From CAVRZY01 sp963725415 (GTDB lineage Bacteria; Acidobacteriota; Terriglobia; Bryobacterales; Bryobacteraceae): a stretch of 53,906 nt of DNA. Under the pieces are notes generated by a model. It saw only the letters and a program-made list of their open reading frames with translations. It was not told where the DNA came from and made no database searches. The position numbers were made by a program, and so were the translations under genes. Of the stretch, positions 9,109 to 17,966 are shown piece after piece (the first letter of the stretch is position 1; every line of letters begins with the position of its first letter). The stretch is taken from positions 1-53,906 of the forward strand of contig CAVRZY010000196.1 in assembly GCA_963725415.1 (NCBI GenBank), written 5' to 3'.

Positions 9109-12057
9109 ATGTTATCATGCAGGAAAGTGACTCGGACTGGGGTTCGAGACATTGCTGTTGTGGTCTCAGCGCTCGGATTTCTAGCCGGGATAGCGAGGGG
9201 TGCGCCCTCGGAGTACGAAGGGCGGCCAGTGGTGAAGATCGAATTCAGCCCCGAAGAGCAACCGCTCGCGCGGACCTACCTGCTGGAGATCCTGCCGATC
9301 AAAGTGAATGCTCCGCTGCGGCTGGGGGATGTACGCGGGGCCATCGAACGGCTGTATGCGACCGGACGTTACGCGGACATCGCGGTGGAGGCGCGGGCGG
9401 AGGAGGGGGGCGTAGCGGTGCGCTTCCTCACGGAGACCGAGTACTTCGTGGGGCGTGTGACGACCGAGACGGTGGCCGAGCCGCCCAACAGGGGGCTGCT
9501 GGTGAATGCGACCCGTCTGGAGCTGGGCACGCCCTACCGCGACAAGGACCTCCAGCAAGCGATCGAGAATCTGAAGCTGACGCTGCGCAACAACGGATTC
9601 TATGAGAGCCGGGTGGAACCGCGGTTCCAACGCGATCACAAGACCGGGCAGGTACAGATCGAGTTCGTGATTCAGAGCGGGAGGCGGGCGCGGTACGGGC
9701 CACCCAAGGTGACCGGCAACCCGGCCAGATCCGCCACAGAGCTGGCCGGGGTGACGCATTGGCGAGGCTGGTTCGGCTGGAAGCCGGTGACGGAGACACG
9801 GACGCAGGAGGGCCTGGAGCGTGTCCGCAAGTCCTATCTGAAGAAGAACCAACTCATGACGCAGGTAGGTCTGAAGGGGGTGGAGTACGACTCCGGTACC
9901 CGGCGGGTGACTCCGACGCTGGAAGTCGAGGCAGGCCGCAAGGTGAAGATCGAAACGGTGGGCGCCAAAGTGTCGCAAGGGAAACTGAGGCAGATCGTGC
10001 CGATTCACGAGGAGCAGGCGGTGGATCGGGACCTGCTGATGGAAGGGGCGCGGAACCTGAAGGAGTACTTTGAAGGCCGAGGCTACTTTCAAGTGAAAGT
10101 GGACTTCAAGAACCAGCCGGGGGATGGGGGCCAGGATCTGATCCAATACAGCATCGCTCGCGGAGAGCGGCACAAGGTGGCGGCGGTGAGGGTGGAAGGG
10201 AACCGATACTTCGACGCCGAAACGATTCGGGAGCGGATGTACGTGAGGCCGGCGTCCTGGCTTCAGTTCCGGCATGGGCGGTACAGCGACGAGTTCCTGA
10301 AGAGAGACGTGGCGGCGATCGCGGAGCTGTATCGCTCGAACGGATTCCGGGACGTGGAAGTGAGCTCGAGGCTCGAGCACCCCTACCAGGGAAAAGAGAC
10401 CAATATGGCGGTCCACATCCAGGTCCGGGAAGGGCGGCAATGGCTGGTAGCGAGTCTGGAACTGACGGGGGCGTCGAAAGAAAACGAGGAGGCGCTGAGG
10501 TCGTTGTTGCAGGAAAGCGAAGGCCAGCCGTTCAGTGAAGTCAACGTGGCCGTGGACGGGGACAACATCCTGGACTATTACTACAACCGGGGGTATCCCA
10601 ATGCGAGCTTCGAGTGGAGCTTCGAGCCGGTGGAGGGGCCGGGGAAGGTGAATCTGAAGTACGCGATTCAAGAAGGGCCGAGGAAGTTCGTGCGGGAGGT
10701 GCTGGTGAGCGGGCTGGAGACCACCGATCCGGAGCTGGTCAAACGGCGTGTGCTGCTAAAGCCGGGCGAGCCGCTGTCGCGCACGCAGGCGCTGGAGACC
10801 CAGCGGCGGCTGTCCGATCTGGGGATCTTCGCGCGGGTGGATATGGCGCTTCAGAACCCAAACGGGGAAGAGCGGGACAAGTACGTGCTGCTGAATGTGG
10901 ACGAATCCAGCCGCTACTCGATCACGGGGGGCGTGGGAGCGGAAATCGCCAAGATCGGCGGGTGCCGGGAGTGTTTGGATGTGCCGGCAGGAAAGCCGGG
11001 ATTCAGCCCGCGCGTGTACTTTGACGTGATCCGGCGGAACGCCTTCGGGAGCGGGCACATCGCGTCGTTCAAGAGCCGCGTATCGACGCTCCAAAAGCGG
11101 GGCGTCCTGAGTTATGAGGCGCCGCAGTTCCGGGGCAGCTCGAGGCTGAACCTGCTGCTGAGCGGGATGTACGACGATTCGCGGGACGTGCGGACGTTCT
11201 CGGCCAAGCGGCAGGAGGGTTCGGTGCAGGTAGGGCAGAAGCTGTCGCGGGCTTCGCAGATGTTGTACCGGTTCACCTACCGCCGGGTGAGCGTGGACAG
11301 TAACACGTTGCAGATCAACCCGTTGTTGATCCCGCTGTATTCGCAGCCGGTGCGGCTGGGGATTCTGGGAGGGAACTTCATACAGGACCGGCGGGACGAT
11401 CCCACCAACGCGCACCGGGGTATCTACAACACGCTGGACGCGGGGTGGGCATCGAAGGGCTTCGGCTCGCAAGCCGATTTCACGCGCTTTCTGGCGCACA
11501 ACGCGACCTATCATCCGCGGGGCATCGGCAGCAAGTTTGTGCTGGCGCGCTCGACCACCTTGGGGTGGTTGCAGAAACTGGCCGAGAGCACCACCATCCC
11601 GCTGCCGGAGCGGTTCTTTTCCGGTGGCGCGGTGTCGCATCGCGGCTTTTCGGAGAACCAGGCGGGACCGCGGGACCCGCTGACCGGATTTCCGGTGGGC
11701 GGCAAGGCGCTGCTGCTGAACCAGGTAGAGCTTCGGTTTCCGCTGATCGGCGAGAACGTCGGTGGGGTGCTGTTTGAGGATGCGGGCAACGTTTACTCAG
11801 GGATCGACAAGCTTTCCTTGCGGGTGCGGCAGCGCGGGGTGACGGACTTCGACTACATGGTGCATGCGGTGGGTTTCGGAATCCGGTACCGGACGCCGGT
11901 GGGCCCGGTGCGGCTGGACCTGGCCTACGCGCTGAATCCGCCCAGCTTTGTGGGTTTCAAGGGCACCCGGGAACAACTGCTGTTTGGCGGCGGGGTGCGG
12001 ACCATGCAGCAACTCAGCCATTTTCAGTTTCATTTTTCGTTGGGGCAGGCGTTTTGA
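9109..12057 (+). CDS. BamA/TamA-family outer-membrane assembly protein
   Basis: A 982-residue Omp85 protein. The signal peptide VRDIAVVVSALGFLAGIARG is followed by several POTRA domains (for example RLGDVRGAIERLYATGRYAD and VAAVRVEGNRYFDAETIRER) and a C-terminal 16-strand-type barrel with GGNFIQDRRDDPTNAHRG and RYRTPVGPVRLDLAYALN. It inserts or exports proteins at the outer membrane. ATG 9109 is chosen because GGAGAGG lies just upstream; the frame from 9058 would overlap thiF. It is longer than E. coli BamA (about 800), consistent with extra POTRA repeats. It is the first gene of a coupled trio with the SurA-like and TamB-like genes; the TGA stop overlaps the next ATG. Whether it is the principal BamA or a TamA partner of TamB is open. 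Confidence 0.9.
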   Translation: MLSCRKVTRTGVRDIAVVVSALGFLAGIARGAPSEYEGRPVVKIEFSPEEQPLARTYLLEILPIKVNAPLRLGDVRGAIERLYATGRYADIAVEARAEEGGVAVRFLTETEYFVGRVTTETVAEPPNRGLLVNATRLELGTPYRDKDLQQAIENLKLTLRNNGFYESRVEPRFQRDHKTGQVQIEFVIQSGRRARYGPPKVTGNPARSATELAGVTHWRGWFGWKPVTETRTQEGLERVRKSYLKKNQLMTQVGLKGVEYDSGTRRVTPTLEVEAGRKVKIETVGAKVSQGKLRQIVPIHEEQAVDRDLLMEGARNLKEYFEGRGYFQVKVDFKNQPGDGGQDLIQYSIARGERHKVAAVRVEGNRYFDAETIRERMYVRPASWLQFRHGRYSDEFLKRDVAAIAELYRSNGFRDVEVSSRLEHPYQGKETNMAVHIQVREGRQWLVASLELTGASKENEEALRSLLQESEGQPFSEVNVAVDGDNILDYYYNRGYPNASFEWSFEPVEGPGKVNLKYAIQEGPRKFVREVLVSGLETTDPELVKRRVLLKPGEPLSRTQALETQRRLSDLGIFARVDMALQNPNGEERDKYVLLNVDESSRYSITGGVGAEIAKIGGCRECLDVPAGKPGFSPRVYFDVIRRNAFGSGHIASFKSRVSTLQKRGVLSYEAPQFRGSSRLNLLLSGMYDDSRDVRTFSAKRQEGSVQVGQKLSRASQMLYRFTYRRVSVDSNTLQINPLLIPLYSQPVRLGILGGNFIQDRRDDPTNAHRGIYNTLDAGWASKGFGSQADFTRFLAHNATYHPRGIGSKFVLARSTTLGWLQKLAESTTIPLPERFFSGGAVSHRGFSENQAGPRDPLTGFPVGGKALLLNQVELRFPLIGENVGGVLFEDAGNVYSGIDKLSLRVRQRGVTDFDYMVHAVGFGIRYRTPVGPVRLDLAYALNPPSFVGFKGTREQLLFGGGVRTMQQLSHFQFHFSLGQAF

Positions 12058-12785
12058 TGGGCATCGCTTCACCGCAGAGACGCAGAGGACGCAAAGACAA
12101 CACAGAGAAATACCCATCTAGCATTTCTCTGCGCTTACTCTGCGCTCTCTGCGTCTCTGCGGTGAGTCTGGTGTGCACGTTGGGGTGGGCGGAGATTATT
12201 GACCGGGTGGCGCTGACGGTGGACAACCAGGTGATCACGGAGAGCCGGGTGCTGGAGGAGGTGCGGCTGGCGGCGTTTCTCAATGGGGAGAAGCCGGACC
12301 TGAGCGGGTCCAGCAAGCGGCGGGCGGCGGCGCGGCTGGTCCGGCAGAGCTTGATCCGGCGGGAGATGGAATTGACGCAGTATCCCCTGCCGCCGGCGTC
12401 GGAAGCAGACCGGATGGTCGAGCAGCTTGTGCAGGGGCGTTTTCCCGACGCGGCGGGCTACCGGAGCGAACTCGCCAGCTACGGGATCAGCGAGGAGACT
12501 TTCAAGCAGTACTTACTCAGGCAGGCGGCGGTGCTGCGGTTCATCGATGTCCGTTTCAAGCCGGAGATTCAGGTGACCGACCTGGAGATCAGGGACTGCT
12601 ACGAGAACCGGGTGGTGCCGGAGTACCGAAAACGAGGCGGCCGCGGGGAGCCCTCGTTCGATGACGCCCGGGCGCAGTGCGAGGAGATGCTAGCCTCGGA
12701 GCGGGTGGACAAGCTGGTGGAGCGATGGCTGAAGGACACCCTGGAGCACACGCGAGTAGTCTACAAGGAGGAGGCTTTCCGGTGA
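12057..12785 (+). CDS. SurA N-domain-like periplasmic chaperone without PPIase domain
   Basis: A 242-residue exported protein. Mature sequence starts EIIDRVALTVDNQVITESRVLEE, typical of SurA-type chaperones, and continues with a helical domain (RRAAARLVRQSLIRREME). No parvulin domain is seen, so it would act as a holding chaperone for outer-membrane proteins. ATG 12057 overlaps the bamA-like stop (TGATG), so it is translationally coupled. Residues about 5-36, comprising the basic n-region and the hydrophobic core LRLLCALCVSAVSL, are encoded by a repeat element (12069-12165) present elsewhere in the window. The predicted cleavage is after TLGWA. The stop overlaps the GTG start of the TamB-like gene. 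Confidence 0.85.
   Translation: MGIASPQRRRGRKDNTEKYPSSISLRLLCALCVSAVSLVCTLGWAEIIDRVALTVDNQVITESRVLEEVRLAAFLNGEKPDLSGSSKRRAAARLVRQSLIRREMELTQYPLPPASEADRMVEQLVQGRFPDAAGYRSELASYGISEETFKQYLLRQAAVLRFIDVRFKPEIQVTDLEIRDCYENRVVPEYRKRGGRGEPSFDDARAQCEEMLASERVDKLVERWLKDTLEHTRVVYKEEAFR
12069..12165. repeat. ORF-less copy A of the CGCAGAGACGC inverted-repeat element
   Basis: Bases 12069-12087 (TCACCGCAGAGACGCAGAG) and 12147-12165 are perfect 19-bp inverted repeats; the similarity extends inward to CAGAGAAAT, so the whole is a hairpin of about 97 bases. The arms resemble those around the GxxExxY gene (17451-17958) and at 43361-43437. The copy starts 12 bases after a stop codon and is in frame with the next gene. 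Confidence 0.8.
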
Positions 12786-15700
12786 GGCGTCTGAAGAAGA
12801 TTGCGCTTCTGAGCTTGGGCGGGGCGATCGCGCTGGGGATGGCGCTGGCGATCACGGCGCTGATCCTGGTCCAGACGCAGTGGTTCCGGGACAGGATCCG
12901 GGAGCGCATCGTGTACGAGCTGGAGAACGCCACCGGAGGGCGGGTCGAACTGGGCGGGTTCGATTTTGACTGGCGCAAGCGGACGGCGGAAGCACGCAAC
13001 CTGGTGATTCATGGAACCGAGGGCGCCGGCCAAGCGCCGTTGTTGCGCACCGATTCGGTGAAGGTGGGCTTGAAGATCGTCTCCGTGTTCCGGCGGCAGA
13101 TCGACCTGGAATCGCTGGTGGTGAACAAGCCGCGAGTCAACCTGATCATCTACGAAGACGGCCGGACCAACATGCCAATACCGAAGGCGGCGCGGGAGCG
13201 GAGAGAGGACACGGTTCAGACGGTGCTGGACCTGGCCATCGGGCATTTCAATCTGGTGGACGGCGCGCTCCAGGTGGGCATGAGGAAGCTACCGTTCGAG
13301 GCGCTGGGAGAGCACTTTCGGGCGCAGGTGCTCTATGAGGCGGCGGGGCCTCGGTACCGGGGGCAGGTGTCTTTCCGGCAGTCCATCAGCGGGGCGGGAG
13401 GGAAGCCGCTTCTGCCGCTGGAGGTGGAGGCGCGGCTGGCGCTGGAGCGGAAGCGTCTGGAGATCACAGAGTTGCGGCTGGCAGTGAAGGGATCGGCGCT
13501 GGAGGCGAAGGGGGCGATCGAGGATTTCGCGTCCCCTCGCACGGAGCTTCAATACTCGGCCCGCGTCCACCTGAAGGATTTTGGGGCGGCGCTGCCGAGG
13601 GGTGCGCTTCTGGATCGGGGCACGGTGAAGCTGGAGGGGAAAGTAACGGCGTCGGGAGGAGGCCAGTACGCGGTGAGCGGCCGACTGGAGGGCCAGGGGC
13701 TGGCGCTCGAGCGAGGCGGGGTGCGGATCTCCGACATCGGGGTCACGTCCGAGCTGGTGCTCGGGCCGGAAAAGCTGGAGTTCCGGAACTTCACGATTCG
13801 GGCGCTGCGCGGCCGCGTATCGGGCCGGGCGGAATTGCTCAAGTTCAAAGACCTGCGGGTGGCCGCGGAGGTCCAGGATTTTTCGATCCAGGAGCTGACA
13901 CGAGTGGAGGGCGCCCGCAGAGTGGCCTGGGACGGGATGCTGTCCGGGCCCATGGTCGTAGGAGGCGAGATCCGCGAGGGGGATGTGAGGGAGGTGAACG
14001 CGCGGGCCCAGCTGACTATCAGCCCGGCGCCGGGCGGGAATCCGCTGGAGGGGTTGATTGACGCCTCTTACAGCCAGCGCCAGGGGAGCATCGAGCTGGG
14101 CCATTCCTATCTGGCTACGCCCTCCAGCCGCGTGCAGTTCAACGGGACGCTGGGGCGGCGGCTGGAGGTCAGGGTCGAGAGCACCGATCTCGGAGACTTT
14201 GAGCCGGCCATCGCGCTACTGGGGGGTGCGCCTGCACAGCCGTTGCCGGTGAGGCTGGACAACGGCCGGGCGAGATTCGAGGGCGTGGTGAGCGGCCCGC
14301 TGGAGGCCCCGCAGATCGAAGGGCGCGTCCAGGCTACACGCGCTGTGTTTGAGAACCGCCTGTTCGACGACGCGGCAGCGCACGTGGCAGCTTCAGAAGG
14401 CAACCTCAGGGTCGAGAAGCTGGCCGTCGAGAAGCAGCAGATGCGGTTGAGCGGCGGCTTCGAGGTGAAGCTTCGGAACTGGAAGCCGGAGGCCGACCAA
14501 CCGCTTTCCGGGAGCCTGTCGTTGCGCGCGCCCGAGCTGGGGCAACTGCTGGCGGAGGCGGGAGAGAAGCTGCCGGTATCGGGCGAGCTGAGGGCGGAGG
14601 TAAAGCTGGCGGGGACGGTAGGCGCGCCGCAGGCCAGCGGCCGGATCACGGTCGAGAAAGGGATGGCCTACGGGCAGCCATTCGAGCGACTGGAGGCGGA
14701 GGCCCGCTACGTGGAAGGGTTGCTGGAGGCGCCCACCGCCACGGCTCACATCGGTCCCAGCCAGATCCGCGGGACCGCGGCGTTTCAGCATTCCAAGGAG
14801 GACTGGAGCAAGGGGAGCCTGCGCTTTGAAGTTTCCAGCGCGGGGGTCCAACTGGCGCGGCTGAAGGCGGCCCAGGATCTAAGCCCGGGGCTGGAAGGGA
14901 AGCTGGAAGGACAACTGGCCGGGCAGGTTTCCGTCGCCCAAGCTGCGCTTCGGGTCACTTGGCTGAGCGGGCGGCTGGCGCTTTCCAGTTTCGCGGTGGA
15001 GCAGAAGCCGATGGGCAATCTCGCGCTAACCGCGACTACCAAAGGACAGGTATTGAACCTGGATCTCAGCGGCGACGTGGCCGGATCGGCTATCCGCGGG
15101 ACCAGCCAGTGCAGCTTGGAAGCAGAGTACCCAGTGCAAGGGAACGTGGAATTCGCGCGCCTGAGCCTGGCCACCTTGCTGGCGCGGCTGGAGCGCCAGA
15201 AAGGCCGGCAGCAGCTTCCCTTTGACGGGTCGGCTGCGGGGCGGCTGGTCTTTTCGGGTTCCATGCTACAGCCGCAGAGCTGGAAGGGCACGCTGGAGCT
15301 GTCCGGAGTCGAGATCATGCCGCGGCTGGAGAACAACAAGGAAGCGGCGAGCGCTGCGATTCTGAGCTTGAGAAACAGAGGGCCGGTGCGGGTGGAAGTG
15401 GATCCGAAAGGAGCCCGGATTCAGAGGGCGCGATTCGCGGGAAAGCATACCAACTTGCAGGCCTCGGGGACGGTGACTTTCGGATCGAGGAACCCATGGA
15501 ACCTCCGCCTCCAGGGCGAGGTGAGTCTAGCCATGCTGCAAGATCTGGATCCCGAGCTTTCGGCGAGCGGGAAGCTGGTGGTGGACGCGACGCTGCGCGG
15601 GCCGATGTCGCAGCCCGAGGTCTACGGCCGGGCGGAGATCCAGGGCGGGACTTTGTACCTGGCCAATTTCCCAAACGGGCTGGACAAGATCAACGCAGTG

Positions 15701-16786
15701 GCGTTCTTGTACCGGGACCGGGCCACCATCGAGAGGTTCACGGCAGAAAGCGGAGGCGGCAAAGCGCGGGTAACCGGCTTCATCGTGCTGGGCACACCGG
15801 CGACCTATTATCTGCAAGGCCAAGCCGAGCAAGTGCGCTACCGCGACCCGGAGGGCGCCAGCGTGACGGCCAACGCCGCGCTGAACTTGACGGGGACCAC
15901 CGAGCGGAGCGTGCTGGGCGGGGACGTGACCATCACGCGGATTTCCTTTAACCCGCGCACCGACCTGGGATCGCTGCTGGCCAGAGGCGCGCAGCCGATT
16001 TCGACGCCCGCCCGCGCGGGCAAGTTCACGCAGGGCATCCGGCTGGACGTGCAGGTTCGGACTTCGCCGCAGGTGCGGCTGGAGACGGTGCTGACGCGAG
16101 GGCTACAGGCGGAAGCGGACCTGCGGCTGCGCGGCGATCCCACCCGGCCGGTGGTGCTGGGGCGGGTGCTGATCAACCAAGGCGAGGTGCTGTTCTTCGG
16201 CAACAAGTACACTATCGACTCGGGCGAGATCCTGTTCGTGAACCCGGCGCGGATCGAGCCCATCGTGAACCTGGACCTTCAGACCAAGGTGCAGGGGATC
16301 GACGTCACGCTGACCCTGAACGGACCGATCAACAAACTGAACGTGACGTACCGGTCCGATCCGCCGCTGCAGCTTTCCGACATCGTGCGGCTGCTGGCGA
16401 CCGGGACGGCGCCCTCGAGCGTGCCGGGACTGGTGGGAGCGCGCTCGGCGGTCTCGCAGAGCTGGGAGCAGGCCGGGGCCGGCGCGCTGATGAGCCAGGC
16501 CATCGCCACCCCGCTGGCGGGCCGATTGCAGCGCTTCTTCGGCGTCAGCAGCCTCAAGATCGACCCCTCGCTGTCGGGGACCACGAACACCCCGGAAGCG
16601 CGGCTGACGCTGGAGCAGCAGGTCACCAACGAACTGGCCTTCACCTACGTCACCAATCTCACCAAGGCGCAGGAGCAGACCATTCGCGTGGAGTGGGGCC
16701 TCACCAAGCACTGGTCGGTGGTGGGGCTGCGGGAGGAGAATGGGTTGTTCGGGATCGATTTCCTGTACAAGAAGCGGTTCAAGTAG
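12782..16786 (+). CDS. tamB: TamB-like translocation and assembly protein
   Basis: A 1334-residue protein with an N-terminal membrane anchor (residues about 6-29, IALLSLGGAIALGMALAITA), a long AsmA/TamB-like beta-rich middle and a C-terminal DUF490/TamB domain (NQGEVLFFGNKYTIDSGEI, LQLSDIVRLLATGTAP). TamB spans the periplasm and works with an Omp85 partner in outer-membrane biogenesis, possibly including phospholipid transport. GTG 12782 is the start: it overlaps the preceding TGA by four bases and has AAGGAGGAGG about eight bases upstream. The open frame from 12677 would overlap the SurA-like gene by a further 100 bases. Gene order Omp85/SurA-like/TamB supports one assembly operon. Confidence 0.9.
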   Translation: MRRLKKIALLSLGGAIALGMALAITALILVQTQWFRDRIRERIVYELENATGGRVELGGFDFDWRKRTAEARNLVIHGTEGAGQAPLLRTDSVKVGLKIVSVFRRQIDLESLVVNKPRVNLIIYEDGRTNMPIPKAARERREDTVQTVLDLAIGHFNLVDGALQVGMRKLPFEALGEHFRAQVLYEAAGPRYRGQVSFRQSISGAGGKPLLPLEVEARLALERKRLEITELRLAVKGSALEAKGAIEDFASPRTELQYSARVHLKDFGAALPRGALLDRGTVKLEGKVTASGGGQYAVSGRLEGQGLALERGGVRISDIGVTSELVLGPEKLEFRNFTIRALRGRVSGRAELLKFKDLRVAAEVQDFSIQELTRVEGARRVAWDGMLSGPMVVGGEIREGDVREVNARAQLTISPAPGGNPLEGLIDASYSQRQGSIELGHSYLATPSSRVQFNGTLGRRLEVRVESTDLGDFEPAIALLGGAPAQPLPVRLDNGRARFEGVVSGPLEAPQIEGRVQATRAVFENRLFDDAAAHVAASEGNLRVEKLAVEKQQMRLSGGFEVKLRNWKPEADQPLSGSLSLRAPELGQLLAEAGEKLPVSGELRAEVKLAGTVGAPQASGRITVEKGMAYGQPFERLEAEARYVEGLLEAPTATAHIGPSQIRGTAAFQHSKEDWSKGSLRFEVSSAGVQLARLKAAQDLSPGLEGKLEGQLAGQVSVAQAALRVTWLSGRLALSSFAVEQKPMGNLALTATTKGQVLNLDLSGDVAGSAIRGTSQCSLEAEYPVQGNVEFARLSLATLLARLERQKGRQQLPFDGSAAGRLVFSGSMLQPQSWKGTLELSGVEIMPRLENNKEAASAAILSLRNRGPVRVEVDPKGARIQRARFAGKHTNLQASGTVTFGSRNPWNLRLQGEVSLAMLQDLDPELSASGKLVVDATLRGPMSQPEVYGRAEIQGGTLYLANFPNGLDKINAVAFLYRDRATIERFTAESGGGKARVTGFIVLGTPATYYLQGQAEQVRYRDPEGASVTANAALNLTGTTERSVLGGDVTITRISFNPRTDLGSLLARGAQPISTPARAGKFTQGIRLDVQVRTSPQVRLETVLTRGLQAEADLRLRGDPTRPVVLGRVLINQGEVLFFGNKYTIDSGEILFVNPARIEPIVNLDLQTKVQGIDVTLTLNGPINKLNVTYRSDPPLQLSDIVRLLATGTAPSSVPGLVGARSAVSQSWEQAGAGALMSQAIATPLAGRLQRFFGVSSLKIDPSLSGTTNTPEARLTLEQQVTNELAFTYVTNLTKAQEQTIRVEWGLTKHWSVVGLREENGLFGIDFLYKKRFK

Positions 16787-16824
16787 CGCTAAGCTAAGAG
16801 CGCAGGGTTACGGCTCTTTGACAC

Positions 16825-17448
16825 ATGGAACTGGCTGAGCAGAGACGAATGATGGTGGAGCGCCAGCTTCGGGGCCGGGGCATCTACGACGAGCGGGTGC
16901 TGGCAGCCATGCTCGAGATTCCGCGGGAAGAATTCATGCCGGAATCGTCGCGCAAATTTGCCTATGCCGACGACCCGGCGCCGATCGGTTACGGGCAGAC
17001 TATCTCCCAGCCCTACATGGTGGCGCTGATGGCGCAGTGCCTGGAACTGGAGGGCACGGAGACGGTGCTGGAGGTGGGGGGCGGATGCGGGTATCACGCC
17101 GCGGTGCTGGCTGCGGTGGCGGCGCGGGTGATCTCGATGGAGCTGATTGCGGAGCTGGCGGAGATGGCGCAGCAAAATCTGGAAAAAACAGGACGCGGGG
17201 GAAATGTTCTGGTGGTGTGCGGCGACGGAGCGCAGGGATGTCCGGCGCTGGCGCCCTTCGAGGCCATCTCGGTGGCTGCGGCGGCCGAACAAGTGCCCCC
17301 GGCGCTGCTGGAACAGTTGAAAGACGGCGGGCGGCTGGTGATTCCAGTGGGAGGGGCCTGGGACCAGGAGCTGCGCGTGATCCACAAGCAGGACGGCGAG
17401 ATCACGTCGCGCGTGGCCACTTACTGCCGCTTCGTGCCGCTGCGCTGA
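16825..17448 (+). CDS. pcm: protein-L-isoaspartate O-methyltransferase
   Basis: A 207-residue SAM-dependent repair enzyme that methylates isoaspartyl residues in damaged proteins. Family motifs are ERQLRGRGIYDERVL, the substrate loop PIGYGQTISQPYMVALM and motif I VLEVGGGCGYHAAVLA. The usual form of motif I is EIGTGSGYQ, so VGGGCG is a mild variant. The C-terminus LKDGGRLVIPVGG is typical. No strong ribosome site precedes ATG 16825. A weak 6-bp stem (AAGAGC/GCTCTT) lies between it and tamB. The stop at 17446-17448 is three bases before the inverted-repeat cassette, and DUF2103 continues in the same direction beyond it. Confidence 0.92.
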   Translation: MELAEQRRMMVERQLRGRGIYDERVLAAMLEIPREEFMPESSRKFAYADDPAPIGYGQTISQPYMVALMAQCLELEGTETVLEVGGGCGYHAAVLAAVAARVISMELIAELAEMAQQNLEKTGRGGNVLVVCGDGAQGCPALAPFEAISVAAAAEQVPPALLEQLKDGGRLVIPVGGAWDQELRVIHKQDGEITSRVATYCRFVPLR

Positions 17449-17450
17449 GG

Positions 17451-17958
17451 TTTCGCGCAAAGACGCTAAGTTCGCGCAAAGGCCGCAGAGAATTTTAGAG
17501 AAAAAGCTCATAGGTGGGGACTATGGTGTGTGGACGAGAACGCCATCTCCCGAGAAATTGTGGATGCGGCGTTCCGGGTGCACACGACGCTGGGGTCTGG
17601 GTTGTTTGAGTCGGTGTATGAAGCCGCACTAGCCTGCGAGTTAGGGAAGCGCGGACTTCGAACGGCTCGGCAACAGGTGGTTCCCGTCACTTACGAAACC
17701 ATTCACCTGGAGATGGGGTTTCGGGCAGACCTCATCGTCGAAGACAAGGTGATCGTCGAAATCAAATCCGTCGATGAGGTTTTGCCGGTCCACAGAAAAC
17801 AGCCCCTGACCTACCTGCGCCTGGCCAACAAGCGCTTGGGCTTGGTAATCAACTTCAACGTGGCTTTGATCAAGGATGGCATCACGAGACTAGCGAATGG
17901 CCTTTGAAATCAACCATTCTTTGCGCCCTTTGCGTGACCTTAGCGTCTTTGCGCGAAA
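17451..17958. mobile_element. GxxExxY cassette bounded by inverted repeats (copy B)
   Basis: Perfect 20-bp inverted repeats lie at 17451-17470 (TTTCGCGCAAAGACGCTAAG) and 17939-17958. Similarity continues inward for about 24 more bases (CGCAAAGG, GCAGAGAAT). The 508-base unit holds a single gene. CTGA occurs just outside both ends (left side followed by GG), a possible 4-bp target duplication; removing the unit would leave pcm and DUF2103 about five bases apart. No transposase is inside. Related arms without a gene are at 12069-12165 and 43361-43437. That it moves is inference. Confidence 0.65.
17530..17907 (+). CDS. GxxExxY protein, PD-(D/E)XK nuclease-like
   Basis: A 125-residue protein of the GxxExxY family. 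The naming motif is in TLGSGLFESVYEAAL. A nuclease-like core follows: GFRADLIVEDKVIVEIKSVDEV has the D...ExK arrangement, then LTYLRLANKRLGLVINF and the family end GITRLANGL. The start is GTG 17530 (VDENAISREIV), with AGGTGGGG upstream; ATG at 17523 is out of frame. The biological role of the family is not established to my knowledge. It is intact, although many nearby genes are frameshifted. It occupies most of an inverted-repeat cassette between pcm and DUF2103, whose spacing suggests they were once adjacent. Confidence 0.88.
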   Translation: MDENAISREIVDAAFRVHTTLGSGLFESVYEAALACELGKRGLRTARQQVVPVTYETIHLEMGFRADLIVEDKVIVEIKSVDEVLPVHRKQPLTYLRLANKRLGLVINFNVALIKDGITRLANGL

Positions 17959-17966
17959 CTGAAAGC

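Noticed and set aside
17904..17966. Signal peptide at the start of DUF2103
   Set aside because: The hydrophobic stretch is encoded by the cassette arm; DUF2103 homology starts at 17967, and the ancestral operon would lack it.
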